Positions 23,886 through 37,025 of a stretch of 64,000 nt of DNA are shown here, piece by piece. Position numbers and translations under genes: made by a program. Under the pieces are notes generated by a model. It had not been told where the DNA came from. It did not search any database and worked only from the letters and a program-made list of their open reading frames with translations. Source of the stretch: Coriaria nepalensis (taxonomy: Eukaryota; Streptophyta; Magnoliopsida; Cucurbitales; Coriariaceae); assembly GCA_027186245.1 (NCBI GenBank), contig CP114491.1, positions 8,429,501-8,493,500 on the forward strand, in the 5' to 3' direction. How positions within the stretch are numbered: position 1 is the first letter of the stretch; every line of letters begins with the position of its first letter.

Positions 23886-25606
23886 TTATTCCACAACCAG
23901 GCAAACTGTCTCTGTAATATCAGTTTTAAGGTTAAAACGGTAGTTTCACACTTTCACTCAAAACGGTAAAAATGACAGTGACACCTAAGATCTAGTCTCC
24001 TTTTTTTGTCTTTCCAAACCACGTGGGTATGTGAAAGACCTGCTGGCATTGGCCAGTGGGCCCCACAACAAGATTTACAAACGCACGTGACTTTATGATC
24101 TTTCTTCCTTTCTTCCTTACTTCCTTTCTTTCCTTTCTGTCTATTATTCACGAAATTAAAAGGCTATTTGGGCATGTTACCATGTGATGCAAGCGCTCAA
24201 TAGGGATTTTATGTATGTACCTGGATTGGGAGCGATGGAAGGTGGTTTGGACATGATGGCTGGGACAGGGATGGGGCTCGCTGTTGTAGGAGAGTAGATG
24301 TGGGGAGTGAGGCTCATCATCTGTGATTGATGGTAGTGGTAAAAGGGGTACATGGGCATCAATGTGTTGGCACTCATTATACCCTGTCCCCCAGGGTACA
24401 CTTGTGTGTAATTCCCGTTCATGTACGCCCCGCCGGTGTAGCTTAGTTTCTGTGTGCACCATCAACACCAAATCACATATCAGCACAATATTACAAACAC
24501 GTTAGATCAATATTACAAATGACTAATGAGGATCTACCTATAATTTTGAAAGAAATTTAAACCTAAATAGACAGGGGAAAAAAAAAAAGGCTTACATGAT
24601 TGTAACTGACTTGATCTGTTGTAATGTAGGATGGAGCTGAGTATCTGAAAACACGGCCAAACAAAAAAAAACGGAAAGTGTAATTTATGCATTATTTTCG
24701 TAATTTTTATTCATCAAACTACGTGAATAAACTATGATCAAGAATTTATCAGAAAAAGAGTAACGATCTTATTCATCAAACTACGTGAACAAGGTATGAG
24801 TGTAGATATATGTTTTTTATATTTGTACCCATAGTAAGGGATTGGTTGATGGTGTTGATGTTGCTGCTGCTGCTGCTGATGATGATGGTGGAATGGCGGA
24901 GGAGCTGTGGTCCCTGCCGCAGCTGCCACCGCGTAGTACCACTGCATCTGATTGGCTGGTGCTGCTGATGTGGATCTCGGTCCGACGGTTGATGGTGCTT
25001 CATCATGTTAAACACGATCACACACTTCTCTAATTAGACCTCGGCCAGTTTACATGATTTTGCTTTTGCTTGAATTTCACGAATTATACGTAAAAACAAT
25101 AATATTATCTAAAACGGATAATGAAGACATAATTAACCTAAGGGCTAAGTACCTTGAACGGGAAGAGGAGGAGTGGAGGAAGCCGACCTCGGTCTCCGCG
25201 CGCCGAGCGAAGCTAGATTGCAGTTGGCTCGGCGCCCATTGATGACAGGCGTAGCGTCCTCGCAAGCCTTCTTAGCTGCTTCTGGATCCTTAAACGTCAC
25301 CTAAAACAAAAATTAATTCACATTAATTAACAATGAGCAAAAATGCTATATAATTCTCTACAACACGGTCCCTATTTGGATAAAATCACGTACAAATCCA
25401 TAGCCCTTGGATCTTCCGGTTACTTTATCGGAGATAATGACGGCCTCGAGAATCTCGCCGAACTTGTCGAAGTGCTCTCTCATCATCTCCTTCGGAGTCT
25501 CCCAAGCTAAGCCGCCGACGAAGACCTTCGTCAGAGTAGTGTCTCCGAACTGAGCGCCAGCATGGCCTCCTCCGCCACCGCCGCCTACATTACCAATGCT
25601 GTTCAT
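23886..25606 (-). CDS. RNA-binding protein with one RRM, RBM24/38-like (6 exons, 277 aa)
   Basis: Exons 25606-25394, 25300-25153, 24997-24829, 24644-24596, 24449-24221 and 23911-23886 give 834 nt in phase. After a Gly-rich start the single N-terminal RRM begins at about residue 26 with RNP2 (KVFVGGLAW, 27-35) and RNP1 (KGYGFVTF, 67-74), the latter split by intron 1. It continues to GRRANCNLASLGARRPR. The rest is low complexity: His/Gln-rich (HHHHQQQQQQHQHH), then Tyr/Pro/Met-rich. This matches the plant RBM24/38 (SEB4-type) family, in which some members respond to ABA; RNA targets are unknown. Nuclear or cytoplasmic mRNA binding is expected. The 26-nt last exon, coding ETVCLVVE, is my reconstruction from phase and a clean acceptor. 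If intron 5 is retained, the frame ends instead 14 codons later (GTYIKSLLSACITW). Confidence 0.88.
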
Positions 25607-26000
25607 CGTTATACCAGCCTGAGGAAAATCGATGATTCGCAGTACTACTGCTGGGACCCTTTCTGAGATAGAAAATGACAGAGAGAAGAGGAGTAGTAGT
25701 AGTTTAGAGAGAGGAAATGGGGGTAGTGGCAGAGGAGAGGGAGGGTATTATAAGGAAGGAGGAGAAGGATTAGGAAATAAAGAATTGAGGGGACAGAGTG
25801 GCAAACAGATTATGGGGAGAGGGTACCATCAACGTGAGCACACACGCACAGTCGCGCATATAAATTTTTGTTCTTTCGTAGTTGGCTAGTTGCAGAGAGA
25901 GAGAGAGAGAGAGGAGGGAGAAGGAGTTCTCCGGGGGAGGAGGGCCCACGTTCCTTTACACGGCTTTCTCTCTCTTCGTCACCATGTCTGTGTAGGCTTT
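25607..26000 (-). promoter_or_regulatory. 5' flank and leader of the RRM gene
   Basis: CT-rich in coding sense (GA-rich on plus) from 25660 to 25960 with a (GA)n tract near 25893-25914, a common layout for plant core promoters and leaders. No clear TATA box was assigned. Confidence 0.5.
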
Positions 26001-29000
26001 TTTTTTCCCGATTTCTAACAGTATTAATAGTATATTATAGTTCTCATATCTAAGTTCTAACAATGTTGCAAATTATTATTTTTTTCTTAATTATGGATTA
26101 CAATGTTATCAAACGTTTTTGCAAGCAATAATTTTGTGATAATTTTTTGAATAGATATTAGATTATATCTAAAGTGTATCGATTTACATCTAATCATACG
26201 GATGAGGATTTAGTCTAAATTGTATGGGTATTGAAAATATTTATCGTCGAAAAACTCCAAAAATGAAATGCTAGCTAAAATTCGGGATCGAGTAAATTTA
26301 ACCTTCGGTAAAGTAAAATTGAAAATGCGAGTAATACATGCATGCCAAAAAGTTGAGGTGATTTTCATACTACAAAATAAAATAAAATAAATACATGCTA
26401 ACGAAATTTGATATGACTTCTAAGCAGACAAAAAGATTAAAATTAATATATATTCAACTTTTTTCTTATATATTTACTAAATAGTGGATTGAACTAAAGC
26501 TAACAAAGTAAAATGGTAATAAATGAAAATGGAATTGAAAGTTGAGAGACATAAATAAATTAATAAGTAAATAGCATTTTAATGAAAATATGAAATTAAA
26601 AGCAACAAATCTAATATATGACAATAAATTAATTTTAAATTAGTTTTACTCCTATGAAAGCGATAAATGAAAAGTTAAAGGAATAAAAAATATATGAATA
26701 TGTCCAATTCATGATCGATAGATTGAGACTATCATTTAGGTGAGACTCCGAGACTTTAATTATGAATTTCGAAGAACATAGCTAAGAAAAGATATAATTC
26801 TCAGAGAATTGAAAATAATATAAGTTTCGGGCTTGAGAAGATAATTTCGCTAGAGCATAAAAAAGATTTACAAGTGTTGCTCGATTTTTTAGTGATCGTC
26901 AGTGATTGTTGATGATCAAAATGATGTTTTTTGCCTTCACTAAATGCTTCTATTTATAGGCAAACAAGTTCATGATATTGTTGTAATTAAATCAAAATCG
27001 ACCTGCTACTTCCCCTCTTTCTTACACCACTTTTCCCATTTCATGAGCCTCAGCTCCCACTTTTAGTGGATAGTTGATTGACTAAGATTTCTGATCGAAT
27101 CTAGCCGAGATTGAGTCTAGATTCGTCCAAATAACTTTTTCTCTCATTCCCCCATTTTCAGTCGAACCCCTCCCCTACTTTCTCATTTATTTTCGGCCAT
27201 TTATCAAAATTAGGTGAGAAAATAATGATTTCCAATCACTTTATGGGAAAAAACACGATATTTCCATTAAGAGAAATATTTCATCTGAAATCATGTCTCT
27301 CTTCACCAATTTCGGTAGAAATTTTCTCTTGTACTCTCCAATTTCGCCTAACCTCTTATATTGGCAAAAAAATGAGGTTGAAAATATCATAAATGTATTT
27401 ATAAATCATAAGCGTGTTTTGACTGATTTTGACCGTCAAAATATTACTTTTAAGTTATTTTATGATGTATAGCGAAATTCATCTTTTGTGACCAATTTCG
27501 ATCAAGTTTGTGGGAGGGGGGGGGGGGAATCCTATATGTGAACTTTGAATAATCCATGTGTAAATAATTTACTGTTGGTTTTCATATCATCTCACTAATC
27601 CTTGCGACACTTTATATTTTGAAAATAAAATAACTTATAGCTCAACTTTGATTGGGTTAACTGATTTTCATTTAATCAGAATTAATTGCTATCCGATTTA
27701 AATTAGCATTTGACCTGTTTTATTAATTACTTAATATTAATTAGTCGACTTAATTATTACTAATCAACTTGCATTTAAATTCAATTTTTGATTAAATCAC
27801 CTTCTATCACGTGCCTGAAAAATTATTGCGTCAATAATTTGGATCGATTTAGATCCACAATTGAGATGGAATAAAAATAAATTATAACCGTAACTTTTCT
27901 ATGGTATTACTTTTAATTCAATTCGTTTGAATTGGTATGAACTGTACATGTTAGACTAAATCCAAATCCCAATCATACATTATATACAGAAAAAAAATGT
28001 ATATTTGTATATGATAATGATAATGCAATGATAGCTTAGTGGTAGTAATTTCACTTAAGATCCACTAAGTTTGGAGTTTGAATTATATACAGAAAAATAA
28101 GGACCAATAGTTTGGAAACAAAAATTAGATGAATTGATCGATATAAATTTATAATTAAGAAGGAATAAAAATAAATTATAATTATTAAACTTTTTAATAC
28201 CTCATTTAATATATAAAATTAAATAAATGATTTATCCCATATTTACTTTTATAAAATAACTTAAGTAATATATATATATATATATAATTATTAATTACTA
28301 TAAATCTAAATAAAATATCGCCCAATCTAGATCCTAAAAATAATACATCTTTTTATCTACTTCAAATAAAAAATCCCAAGTTAATATTTCACTGCAAAAC
28401 GACAGCCGTACACTGGAGTCTGAAGGGAGGATTGGTCCCACAAAATTAACGTAGACGACGCGGTCCTAAGAATAGTTGTCGGGATTGGGGACCTTTCTAA
28501 GGGAGTGATCGTCTAAGGGGATGATAGTTCATGGCATAACAAGTGTTACCGTTCTTAATCACGCCATAATTTAGAGAGATGACTCATTTAACCAGCGAAT
28601 CAGCGATGACAGATTCTCAATTATCATAATTATTAATTTTTTATAGTTATAATTCTTAATTGGGGTATTAAGCTTTAATGACTCTTCACGTGGTCCTAGT
28701 TTAAAATTAACTAGTTTAATTAGCTTCACCTGATCGTGTCATGTGGACGTTTGAGACAACCCCAATGCTGTCTGTTGATCATAATCAACGTCTTCTACTT
28801 GATCTGTTGATCATGCATGTGGATCCCATTATTGCATTTTGCACTTCTCCCGTGGGGTCCCCCCACTTCCTCTCCTAATTATTATAATCAAATTGGATTA
28901 ACATATGATCTGGCATACGAAGAGTAATACCTGAATATATTGTTATACTTAATCGTTTGTTATATGTATATATATAACCAGTAATGATATGGACAAATTA

Positions 29001-30908
29001 ATACACTTAGATATTTCATTAAATATTTTTATGAATATAAATTTAAACTTATATTAATTAAGTTTATTATTATAAAATATAACTTAAATAATAAAATTTA
29101 TTAAACAAATATAAAAAATTAAAAATATCTTTTAAGAATTTACACTTTATATTTTAAACATTATTATTTTCTTTTAATTAAAAAATAGTTAACCAACTGA
29201 TTCATTTTATTAATACAAAATTTACACGGTAATAGATAAATGTGCTCAATCCCTAATTCGATCCGCTAAGCTAAGTTCTTACAAGGTATTATATGAGACA
29301 CATACTTTGGAGAAAGCTCTACTATGGAAGGAGTAGGTGGGTCAGTCAAAGCTTCTATGTTGACTGTTGCAGAAGGTGGGAAGATGGACATGGGATATTC
29401 AATTTTTTTACAGATGTAAAGCTTACACCTGTACTATACACCCTTGCACGCCAGTTTTTCAGAATGCTAAAATCTCCGGTGGTCCCTACGCGTGTCTATA
29501 ATGTCAGACATTCAGACTGTTTTCAAACGGGAATTTGACAATTTTAAACGGGATTTTTCTCAGATAGAATTTCTTTAAAAGAAAAAGGAATTATTTGTGA
29601 AATTAGGTTTAAACAAAAATATAGATAGATTATATTGATACCCGTTTGTTTAAATATGATTTCTTAGATAATAATTCAAAACTTCAGTTTGTTAAATTTC
29701 CATTTCCTACCATTCAAAATTGATTATATAAACCATGTGCGTGGTTCTAGCTACAAGTGGAAGAGCGTGAGGGAGGGGGAAGAAGAATATAATAATGAAA
29801 AAAAAAAAGAAAAAAAAAAGAAAAGAAAAAGAAAGATCAAGGCTTTGTGTTCACTGTCACTGCCTCTGAATCTGCTCATTGGTTTCAACGAACAGAGAGG
29901 GGGGTAGCCAGGTGTACAGATACCAACGTGGCCAGCTGTATGGCAATAGGGGGTAACATCGTCAATTCAGGAATATCTGGTTTTGATCATTTAAGAACTA
30001 AAAACTGGTTTGAGAATCAATCCATGGGCTCTGATTTGTTATTTTATAAGGAGTTACTGTATATGCATAAGGTATATAGTACGTGGAGATATGTTGCACG
30101 ATTTTTAATTAAGTTTAATTTATTAGTTAAAATTTATTGTATTAATATGAATATTCTTAATTATAAATTAAATTTTATTTTTATATATTATAATTATAAT
30201 AAAATTTAAATATATTAAAAAGAGGTGAGGCATGAGGAAAGGGTGTTGGGGGTGGATGAGCTGGACCCACCTAGGTAGTGAGTTAGATGAAATTAGTTCT
30301 CTCTGTCTCTGTCTTTACTGTTTTAACTTGATCTTAAGAATATACTTGTGACTTGGTGTTTTGCGGTGAATTTGTTGTAATAAAAGACTTCAGGGCAGAT
30401 GTTCTTCCCCTGCGTGATCTTATCTGGTACAAATTTATCATGGATAAACTATTAATCATATTACTTAATTTTCAGGACATAATTTATCTTATCTGCTTAA
30501 TAGGCAATAGTGGTTTCACTTCATTTTGCTTAGCAAGTTTAGAGTCTGAGCAACTAGTGTGAGAAGATTGAGGCGGGACCCGCTACACAGGACCGACCCG
30601 GTATTTCCTCCCCACAAGAGCCCCTGGTCAGACATGACAGGTCCGATTCATAATAGGCAAAGCCTAAGTGTGGGGGGTGGTGAAGCAGGAAATGAATGAT
30701 GGTCACGTTAAACGTAATGAGATGGTGTGGGGATGTTGATTGTTGGGTTGAGACACACCATAGGGTATATAATACAGATGTTCTATTTGTTCTTCTACTT
30801 GTTTCATTGTTTGTTTTCTTGGACATGAAAATGAGTGGTTCACGTGAATTTCACGTGGCATCTTCCCTAGCTTCATATAAGCCTTCACGTGCTACTAAGC
30901 CTATTATT

Positions 30909-30943
<35 letters not shown>

Positions 30944-31107
30944 GTGCACAAAAATCCCAAGATGGACTTTTTCTAATTACACCCCAAAATTGAAGATGTG
31001 AAATAGATTCTAAAACCCCAAGCTTTATTATACTTATAATAAAGTTAAATACTTCACAACTTAAATATATCTTTAGTATTATGGAACTGATTATACAGAC
31101 CCACACA

Positions 31108-31158
<51 letters not shown>

Positions 31159-31186
31159 ATGGAGAATATAATTTGTTCATACCTTT
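26001..31186. other. 5.2-kb AT-rich spacer without a supported gene
   Basis: Long AT-rich DNA. Items seen: a run of 12 G at 27516-27527; (TA)n at 28268-28286, 30924-30942 and 31110-31154; and a tRNA-like internal-promoter box A (TAGCTTAGTGG, about 28033-28043) that may be a SINE relic. Open frames at 29293-29538, 29847-30209 and 30554-30826 have neither a recognisable domain nor coding-like composition. Confidence 0.6.
31110..31154. repeat. (TA)n microsatellite
   Basis: About 44 bp of pure TA just beyond the 3' end of the aminotransferase-like gene. Confidence 0.92.
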
Positions 31187-33556
31187 TTATAGGAAGTTAT
31201 TTACTGGGTATCCCTCTATAATTGCCTTCTTCATGATCTCATTCTGTTCCCAAAACAAAAATATAGATCCAATTTTTATCATGTGAAATAAATAATGATT
31301 CAAGCATATGAAGAAAATAAAATTATCACCTGGATTACAGTCGAAATCATTCCCGGACGATCCTGATTTTAGTTCAAACCAGAAAACAGATCGTAAATAA
31401 GGGAATAATACCCAGAATTCTTTTATTTACTACCATAATTCTTTTATGTCTTGAAACAGTTATTAGTATTAATGGACCTTAAATTGCTTCTCTTTCCATG
31501 ATATATCATCCAATTCCAAAGTTGTCGAGCCCAACAACTCCCACGTTCTTGGGGCGAGAATCCTTTCCGCATGCTCCATAAGCCTCAAGCTATCTGCAAG
31601 ATAGACCTTCGTGCTTGAGATGTATCATTTAAATTAGAAAGAATTGTTGACCAAAAGAACTATATATAAGACATGGTAGTAGAAGCTTACTTGTGACAAA
31701 AGCCTCTTCCCAAAATTCATGCAAGGACCAAGAAGGAGCAACTTCTCGAAATGAAATTCCCATGCTCAAGCATGCTCTGTGATGTACATGAAACAATGCA
31801 AACAATATCAGACCAATTACATAACATAATCACGATTTTATTACCAGTGAAAGAAACAGAAAGAGAACATTTTTTGATTACAAATAACACTAATGAGCCA
31901 TTATAAGGGTCATAGATTCATACTCTATGACTAGTTGGCGTAGAACTCCGGCAAGAACACCATCACTTATCGAAGCAGTCTGCACTTCAAAAGAATTACA
32001 CACAGCTTCTCCCTCATCTTCAACTTCATCCTGAAAACTTGTTTGACAGATCATTTTAGAATCAGGAACAGAATATCAATTACATAGGACACTAAAAAAG
32101 GTAAGTAAATGCAAAAGGATCTATTGGAAATATTAACAAGTCACCTTGCGAGAAACTACAAAGAAATTTGTTAAGCAGCCTTCAAGTATCTGATCACCAT
32201 CATTGGACAATAAGAGCTCGGTCACAGAGGGTGGCCTCAATTTTCCCAGTGACTTCCTTTGCCTGCAAAATCCCAGGGAAAAAAAATATCCAGTTAAAAC
32301 TATCACATCAAACATAAGGAGAATTCAATTAGCTGACCCCCTTTAGCATTCAAATTTTCTAAAAAAAAATATTTGCTTCTATCTCACCTAACCCAATCTG
32401 AGTACTTTGCAGCAGCAAGGTCCCTACCATGGCCCACCACGGCCAAACGGGCCCCATTTCCTTGAACACCAAATGGACTAGGCACATAGGGTCCAATGTG
32501 AATGTGCACATTAAGTGTCTCAATAATTTGTTCTTCATCAATCAAATCCTCACTTTCACTCAATTTCCTCAAATCAACACTAACCAAAGTAGTAATTGCT
32601 AGTTCTTCTCCATCTACTCTCTCCTTCAATGCAATTGGAATCACCTCTCTCATCGAATCATTTACACACTTTTGAATTGCTGAATCCCATGAAACTGAAG
32701 CAAGTGATGAGGCTGATAATGAAGTGTTTGATTCATTCAATTCACTTAACAATTTAGGGTTTGAATTTGATAGAAGTGTTATAGAACGGGCAAGTCTTTT
32801 CATGTGCCTTTCCCAGAACAAAATGCAGGAAGCATTGTTGTGAGAACGTGTTGTGGTATAAGCACCTGGAAAATTTTATGTACCAAGCAAAATTGCAACA
32901 CATTCTTCATTCTAGTAAAATATAAAGAAAACAAAACTAGATAATGAAGGGTAAATTTGGTATTATTGCTAAAGCTGATCGAATTTTCCAGGAAATCTGT
33001 CTTCCTTCTACTTATGAGACAAGTATTGAATTGAATGAAATTTATTCCGTATTGATTCGGCAAGCCTAATCTCATGATTAGTGCGTAACTAATTAAAAAT
33101 TACTGATTAATAAATCGTAACAGAATAGAACGAAATTGAACTGGTACAAAGGTCCAGGTTGTGTGAGGTAAAGATTATAGAGTAGAGTTAAATGTTTTAT
33201 GCACAGAAAGTGTTTGACAGAATGCCTGAATAACTTAAAGCAAATGAAGCAGTCCAAAAGATGTAATCGTAAAGAAATGTAACGAATTTTATAATTGCAA
33301 AAGGCAGATAAGATTTCAAGGCAAAAATCTTTGACGTTGAAGCAGTTAAAGAAAAAGAAGATCTGAACAGTTTTGCAGGAAAGCTCAAAGTAAGTAAGAG
33401 CAGGAAAAAATGTAATCGTAAGGAAACGATACTGAGCTTCGCCGGATAAAGTTTTGTGGTCGTACCTGGATGAGTTTCCAGAAAGGTTGCGATGGGAGGA
33501 GCGTCGGAGCCTCGATAAACAACGCCGTTGCTCAACAAGAACCTCGTGCTCGTCAT
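31187..33556 (-). CDS. Class IV PLP aminotransferase / aminodeoxychorismate lyase-like protein (8 exons, 361 aa)
   Basis: Exons 33556-33466, 32865-32388, 32262-32145, 32030-31924, 31776-31691, 31593-31478, 31362-31330 and 31243-31187 sum to 1086 nt with every phase joining. The protein (MTSTRFLLSNGVVYRG ... EGYPVNNFL) matches the plant D-amino-acid-aminotransferase-like group of At3g05190 and At5g27410. Lys184 in AAAKYSDW is the expected PLP Schiff-base lysine. Glu217 in LEGCLTNFF is the expected ring-nitrogen acid, 33 residues later, as in the fold. SISDGVLAGVLR is the phosphate-binding turn. The family includes branched-chain and D-amino-acid aminotransferases and 4-amino-4-deoxychorismate lyase (folate synthesis); substrate cannot be decided from sequence. 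No plastid transit peptide is present, so a cytosolic location is likely. No in-frame ATG exists upstream of the chosen start. Confidence 0.9.
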
Positions 33557-34335
33557 TTTCGGCGGCCGATCAAATCCAGCGCGCGTTAAAAGTTGAACTG
33601 ATGTAATGGCGCAAGGTTTCTTCAATGGAAAGAGATTTCTTAGAAATGTAATATAAAATAATAATAAAAAAAACAATTATTTAAGTCATACTGATACATC
33701 ATTAAAAGAAAAAATTGAATAGAGGAAAGGAATATATATCCATGTATTTTTTATTTTAATATTAATTAATATTATTGCATATATTACATATCCGAATCAA
33801 GAAAGTGATTTTACCCTTATATCCCTTTACTTATTATACATAGTGTTAGACGACACGACCCATATTATGTGTGGGCTTGTGCCCTAAAAAAAGGGATTAG
33901 GCTCCCCCATGCAAGGGTAGACAGTTTTAGGCCTCCATCAAATTTTCCTAAAAATACTTTATCCTATTAACTTCCGGTACACTTATTTATCTCCTACAAC
34001 TACCGCCCCTTATCTCAATTCCATACATTTTTCTTATACTCATTATCTCAATTCTATAATTAATATCTCCCTAATTTATATATGAAATAATATGCAAATA
34101 AGTCTTATTTGACCAAAAAATCATTATTAAGTTTCATTATTTTAACTTATATAACTATATGGTAAATGATTCATGTACATCATAAATAAAACAAGGGTAG
34201 CCTTGAACAAAAACTAAATGGGTAGTGAACAATAAAAAAAAAAAAAATCGAGAAAATCTGATCTAAGAAACCCTTTTTCTGCTTATAGACTTCAAAACTG
34301 GAAGAAGAAGAAGAAGATGGTTGGTCAGCCGGGCA
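33557..34335. other. Spacer and promoter region between two minus-strand genes
   Basis: 5' flank of the aminotransferase-like gene and 3' flank of the RRG-like gene. AT-rich; no gene seen. Confidence 0.6.
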
Positions 34336-37025
34336 TTACAGATTAATGCCTGATCTATGAATAATGTCATATATAGATAGAAGAATTTCGACACCAATCA
34401 AACCAATGATAAGCCACTCCAAAAGAGCCGATTTCTTATTTTGAATAATCTCTTGAAGAAGCCGAATAATGTGCTGCCACCAATAATACCCAGAAGAAAA
34501 GGTAATCAAAGCATGAAAAAGTGTTCAAATCGGTGATACAGAAAAAAATAAAATAATAATAATAAAAAAGGAAAAAATAAAATAAAATCTACACCCATTG
34601 AAGACGAAGATGGTTTACCTCTACAAACTTCAACTTATAGTCGAGATTCGCAAATCTAGATGTTAATTCAAATTCATCTCTAAGATATTCCCATATTTGG
34701 GCATACTTAGCATCTTTCCAGGCAATGTCCGATCTGAAGATAGCCAATTCTGATAAAAGAAAAAGCCAAATTCCAGAGAGAGATCACAAGATACTAAGGA
34801 AAAAAAGAAAATATTACCTCTCAAAGAGCCCGAGCTTAAGAATAACATCAGCAAGATTAGAATTTGCCTTTCCCACCAACTGAAAAAGTTTTTTTCTCTT
34901 CATTTTGAACTTTCCAGTCTTTTCCATACCACGATTTATATCAGTAAACTCCGCAAGTATCCCATCAACCTAAGAAAAGGAAAGAGGGTCCTGAGCTCGC
35001 TTTATCATAATAAGCATGTACACCTCGAGACAAAATATTCAGGGGAAAAAAAAAGACAGGACATTACCTGCCGAACATAGTAGTCAAGCGCGATGCTCTG
35101 ACCAAGAACACTACCTATAGTACGGATTCCATCAATACTCAAGTACTGGATTATTATGTAATCCAATCCACCTTTCATCCATGTGTCTAGACAGGGGCTT
35201 TCTTTCACCTCATACTCTACAAAACTCAGCACAAGATAAGAGAATTTAGTTACATTTACTTAAGGAAAGAAAAAGAAAGTATAAAGGTGTTTATGAAATT
35301 CTTACTCATATAAAACAGATAATGAAACTTTAAAGGAAAATGCTTTTGATACACATAAAAATAAAGTAGTGACATGAAGCGGTCAGACATAAAGATCAAA
35401 TAACAGTATGAATATTAAGCTCCCTACACCAAGAAAACTAACGCTAACTTGATTAAAAATAGTACTTGAAAAAAGGCGGCTAAAGTCACCAGCTATCCAG
35501 TCTCTTTTTTTAAAAATCACTATCTGATGAAAAATCCATTATGAGTGCCATAACTACTTAATATGAAATCGATTATAAGTAGAAAAAAGTTGGTTTTACA
35601 AGTTCCACCTGCAATATTTAAGATTTCAAATGAGAAGAGAAGAAGCATATATATATGAATGAAGTAAAGAAATAAGACGAGATTCTAGAACAGACCTAAT
35701 GTATGTACGTATCATATATATACACACACGCATGTCTATACTCGCTTTATATTGCAAAAGGTTATAAAAATATTCATTCTAATAAAAAGTTCAGAATTTT
35801 ATTTTTGTATGCAATCAATACATAGAGATAGCATACCAAGCGTCTGTGTAAACTAAGCTTGGAAACTACTTAAAATACCTATAACCTCACTGAAGAATGC
35901 CATAGTTTAAATACAAGTAGATATAATCAAAAGAGCCATGGTTAAAATACAAGTAGATATAATCAAAAGACACTTAAAGATATATAGAGCCTCACCGTCC
36001 TTTCTCATTTCAGGCAGCAATCCAGACGCATGTTTTTCGACAATTTTCAAATACCCATCTACCTCATGTTCACGCACATTGAACAAGACAATGGACCCAT
36101 AATGAAAAACTACCATGTAACAGCAGTCACTTCCACTTGAGCAAGCACCCAAAGTCTGAAAAAAATTGCAAATGGCATAAAAACATAAATTCAAGTGGCA
36201 CTTATAATTGAGTGCAAATAAGAAAAATTTTATTTTTACAAAGGTGAATGACTAGACTTACACATGAATTAGAAGGATTTCCAAATTTGAGAACGACATA
36301 ATTGGTCATTCGAGAGGCAGGTGGGATAAAATTAGCTTTGTTCTGCTCCACTAAACTTCTCAAATCCACACTAAAAATCGAACCATAGATCAATATACAA
36401 ATTATACATAACGTACGGCCTTTTATCTTTTTTTTTTGGCCAAAACGTAAGGCCTTTTCAAATATGCAAATTTTCTCAGCATGAAAAAAAAAATGAAGTA
36501 CTCCAAGAAGCTTTTTAGGAACAAAATAACAGACATAATCAAAGATGTGAATAGAGTGAACAAACGTAGTAAAAGAAAATAGAAAAAAAATTACAAAAAA
36601 AAAAACCTAGTGGAGAAGAAGAAAGCTCGAACATGAATGGAAGGCAAAGAATCCTCCTCCAAGTTACCGCCATTAACATCACCGACCCCCTCCTTCGCTA
36701 ATCCACCACTACCGTCGTTAATCTCCGGCCGTGAAACCGGCTCATTCCACTCCTCCGTGTGCACGGAAGAAGAAATGCTCCTCACTGTTGCAAAATAACT
36801 TAAATTCAACAATCCGCGGTCTCGGATTACAGAACCGATAGAAGCATCATTAGAAGTTAGGGTTCTAGAGAGGAATTTAGAGTGAGAAGCGGGAGGTGGA
36901 GGAGGTGAAAGAGAGCAAGAAGGATTGGCGTAATAGAGAATCGAATGGAATGGAATTGAGAATTGTTGGCGGGGAGAACGGAACGGTAGAAGGCGTATCG
37001 TAGTGCTGTAGCAGCTGCGCCACAT
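34336..37025 (-). CDS. RRG: DUF155 mitochondrial protein, RETARDED ROOT GROWTH-like (7 exons, 413 aa)
   Basis: Exons 37025-36607, 36370-36262, 36155-35996, 35216-35068, 34969-34818, 34733-34619 and 34473-34336 sum to 1242 nt in phase. The N-terminus (MWRSCYSTTIRLLPFRSPR) is Arg/Ser-rich and lacks acids, a good mitochondrial presequence. The DUF155 (RMD1/RMND1) domain follows, with YMVVFHYGSIVLFNV, ALDYYV and KLFQLVGKANSN. It ends in a membrane segment (WLIIGLIGVEILLSIY) near the C-terminus, as in the family. Arabidopsis RRG (At1g69380) supports cell division in the root meristem; human RMND1 is needed for mitochondrial translation. A second in-frame ATG at 37073-37071 would add 16 residues. 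I prefer 37025 because it opens the presequence and because a TATA-like (TA)n tract at about 37098-37121 leaves little room for the upstream start. Confidence 0.92.

Noticed and set aside
27516..27527. Run of 12 G as a quadruplex
   Set aside because: A single run without neighbouring G-tracts.
29293..30209. Frames at 29293-29538 and 29847-30209
   Set aside because: Composition is like the AT-rich surroundings, with no domain; probably chance.
33557..33676. N-terminal extension of the aminotransferase-like protein
   Set aside because: The in-frame stretch has no ATG; it would have to start at TTG.
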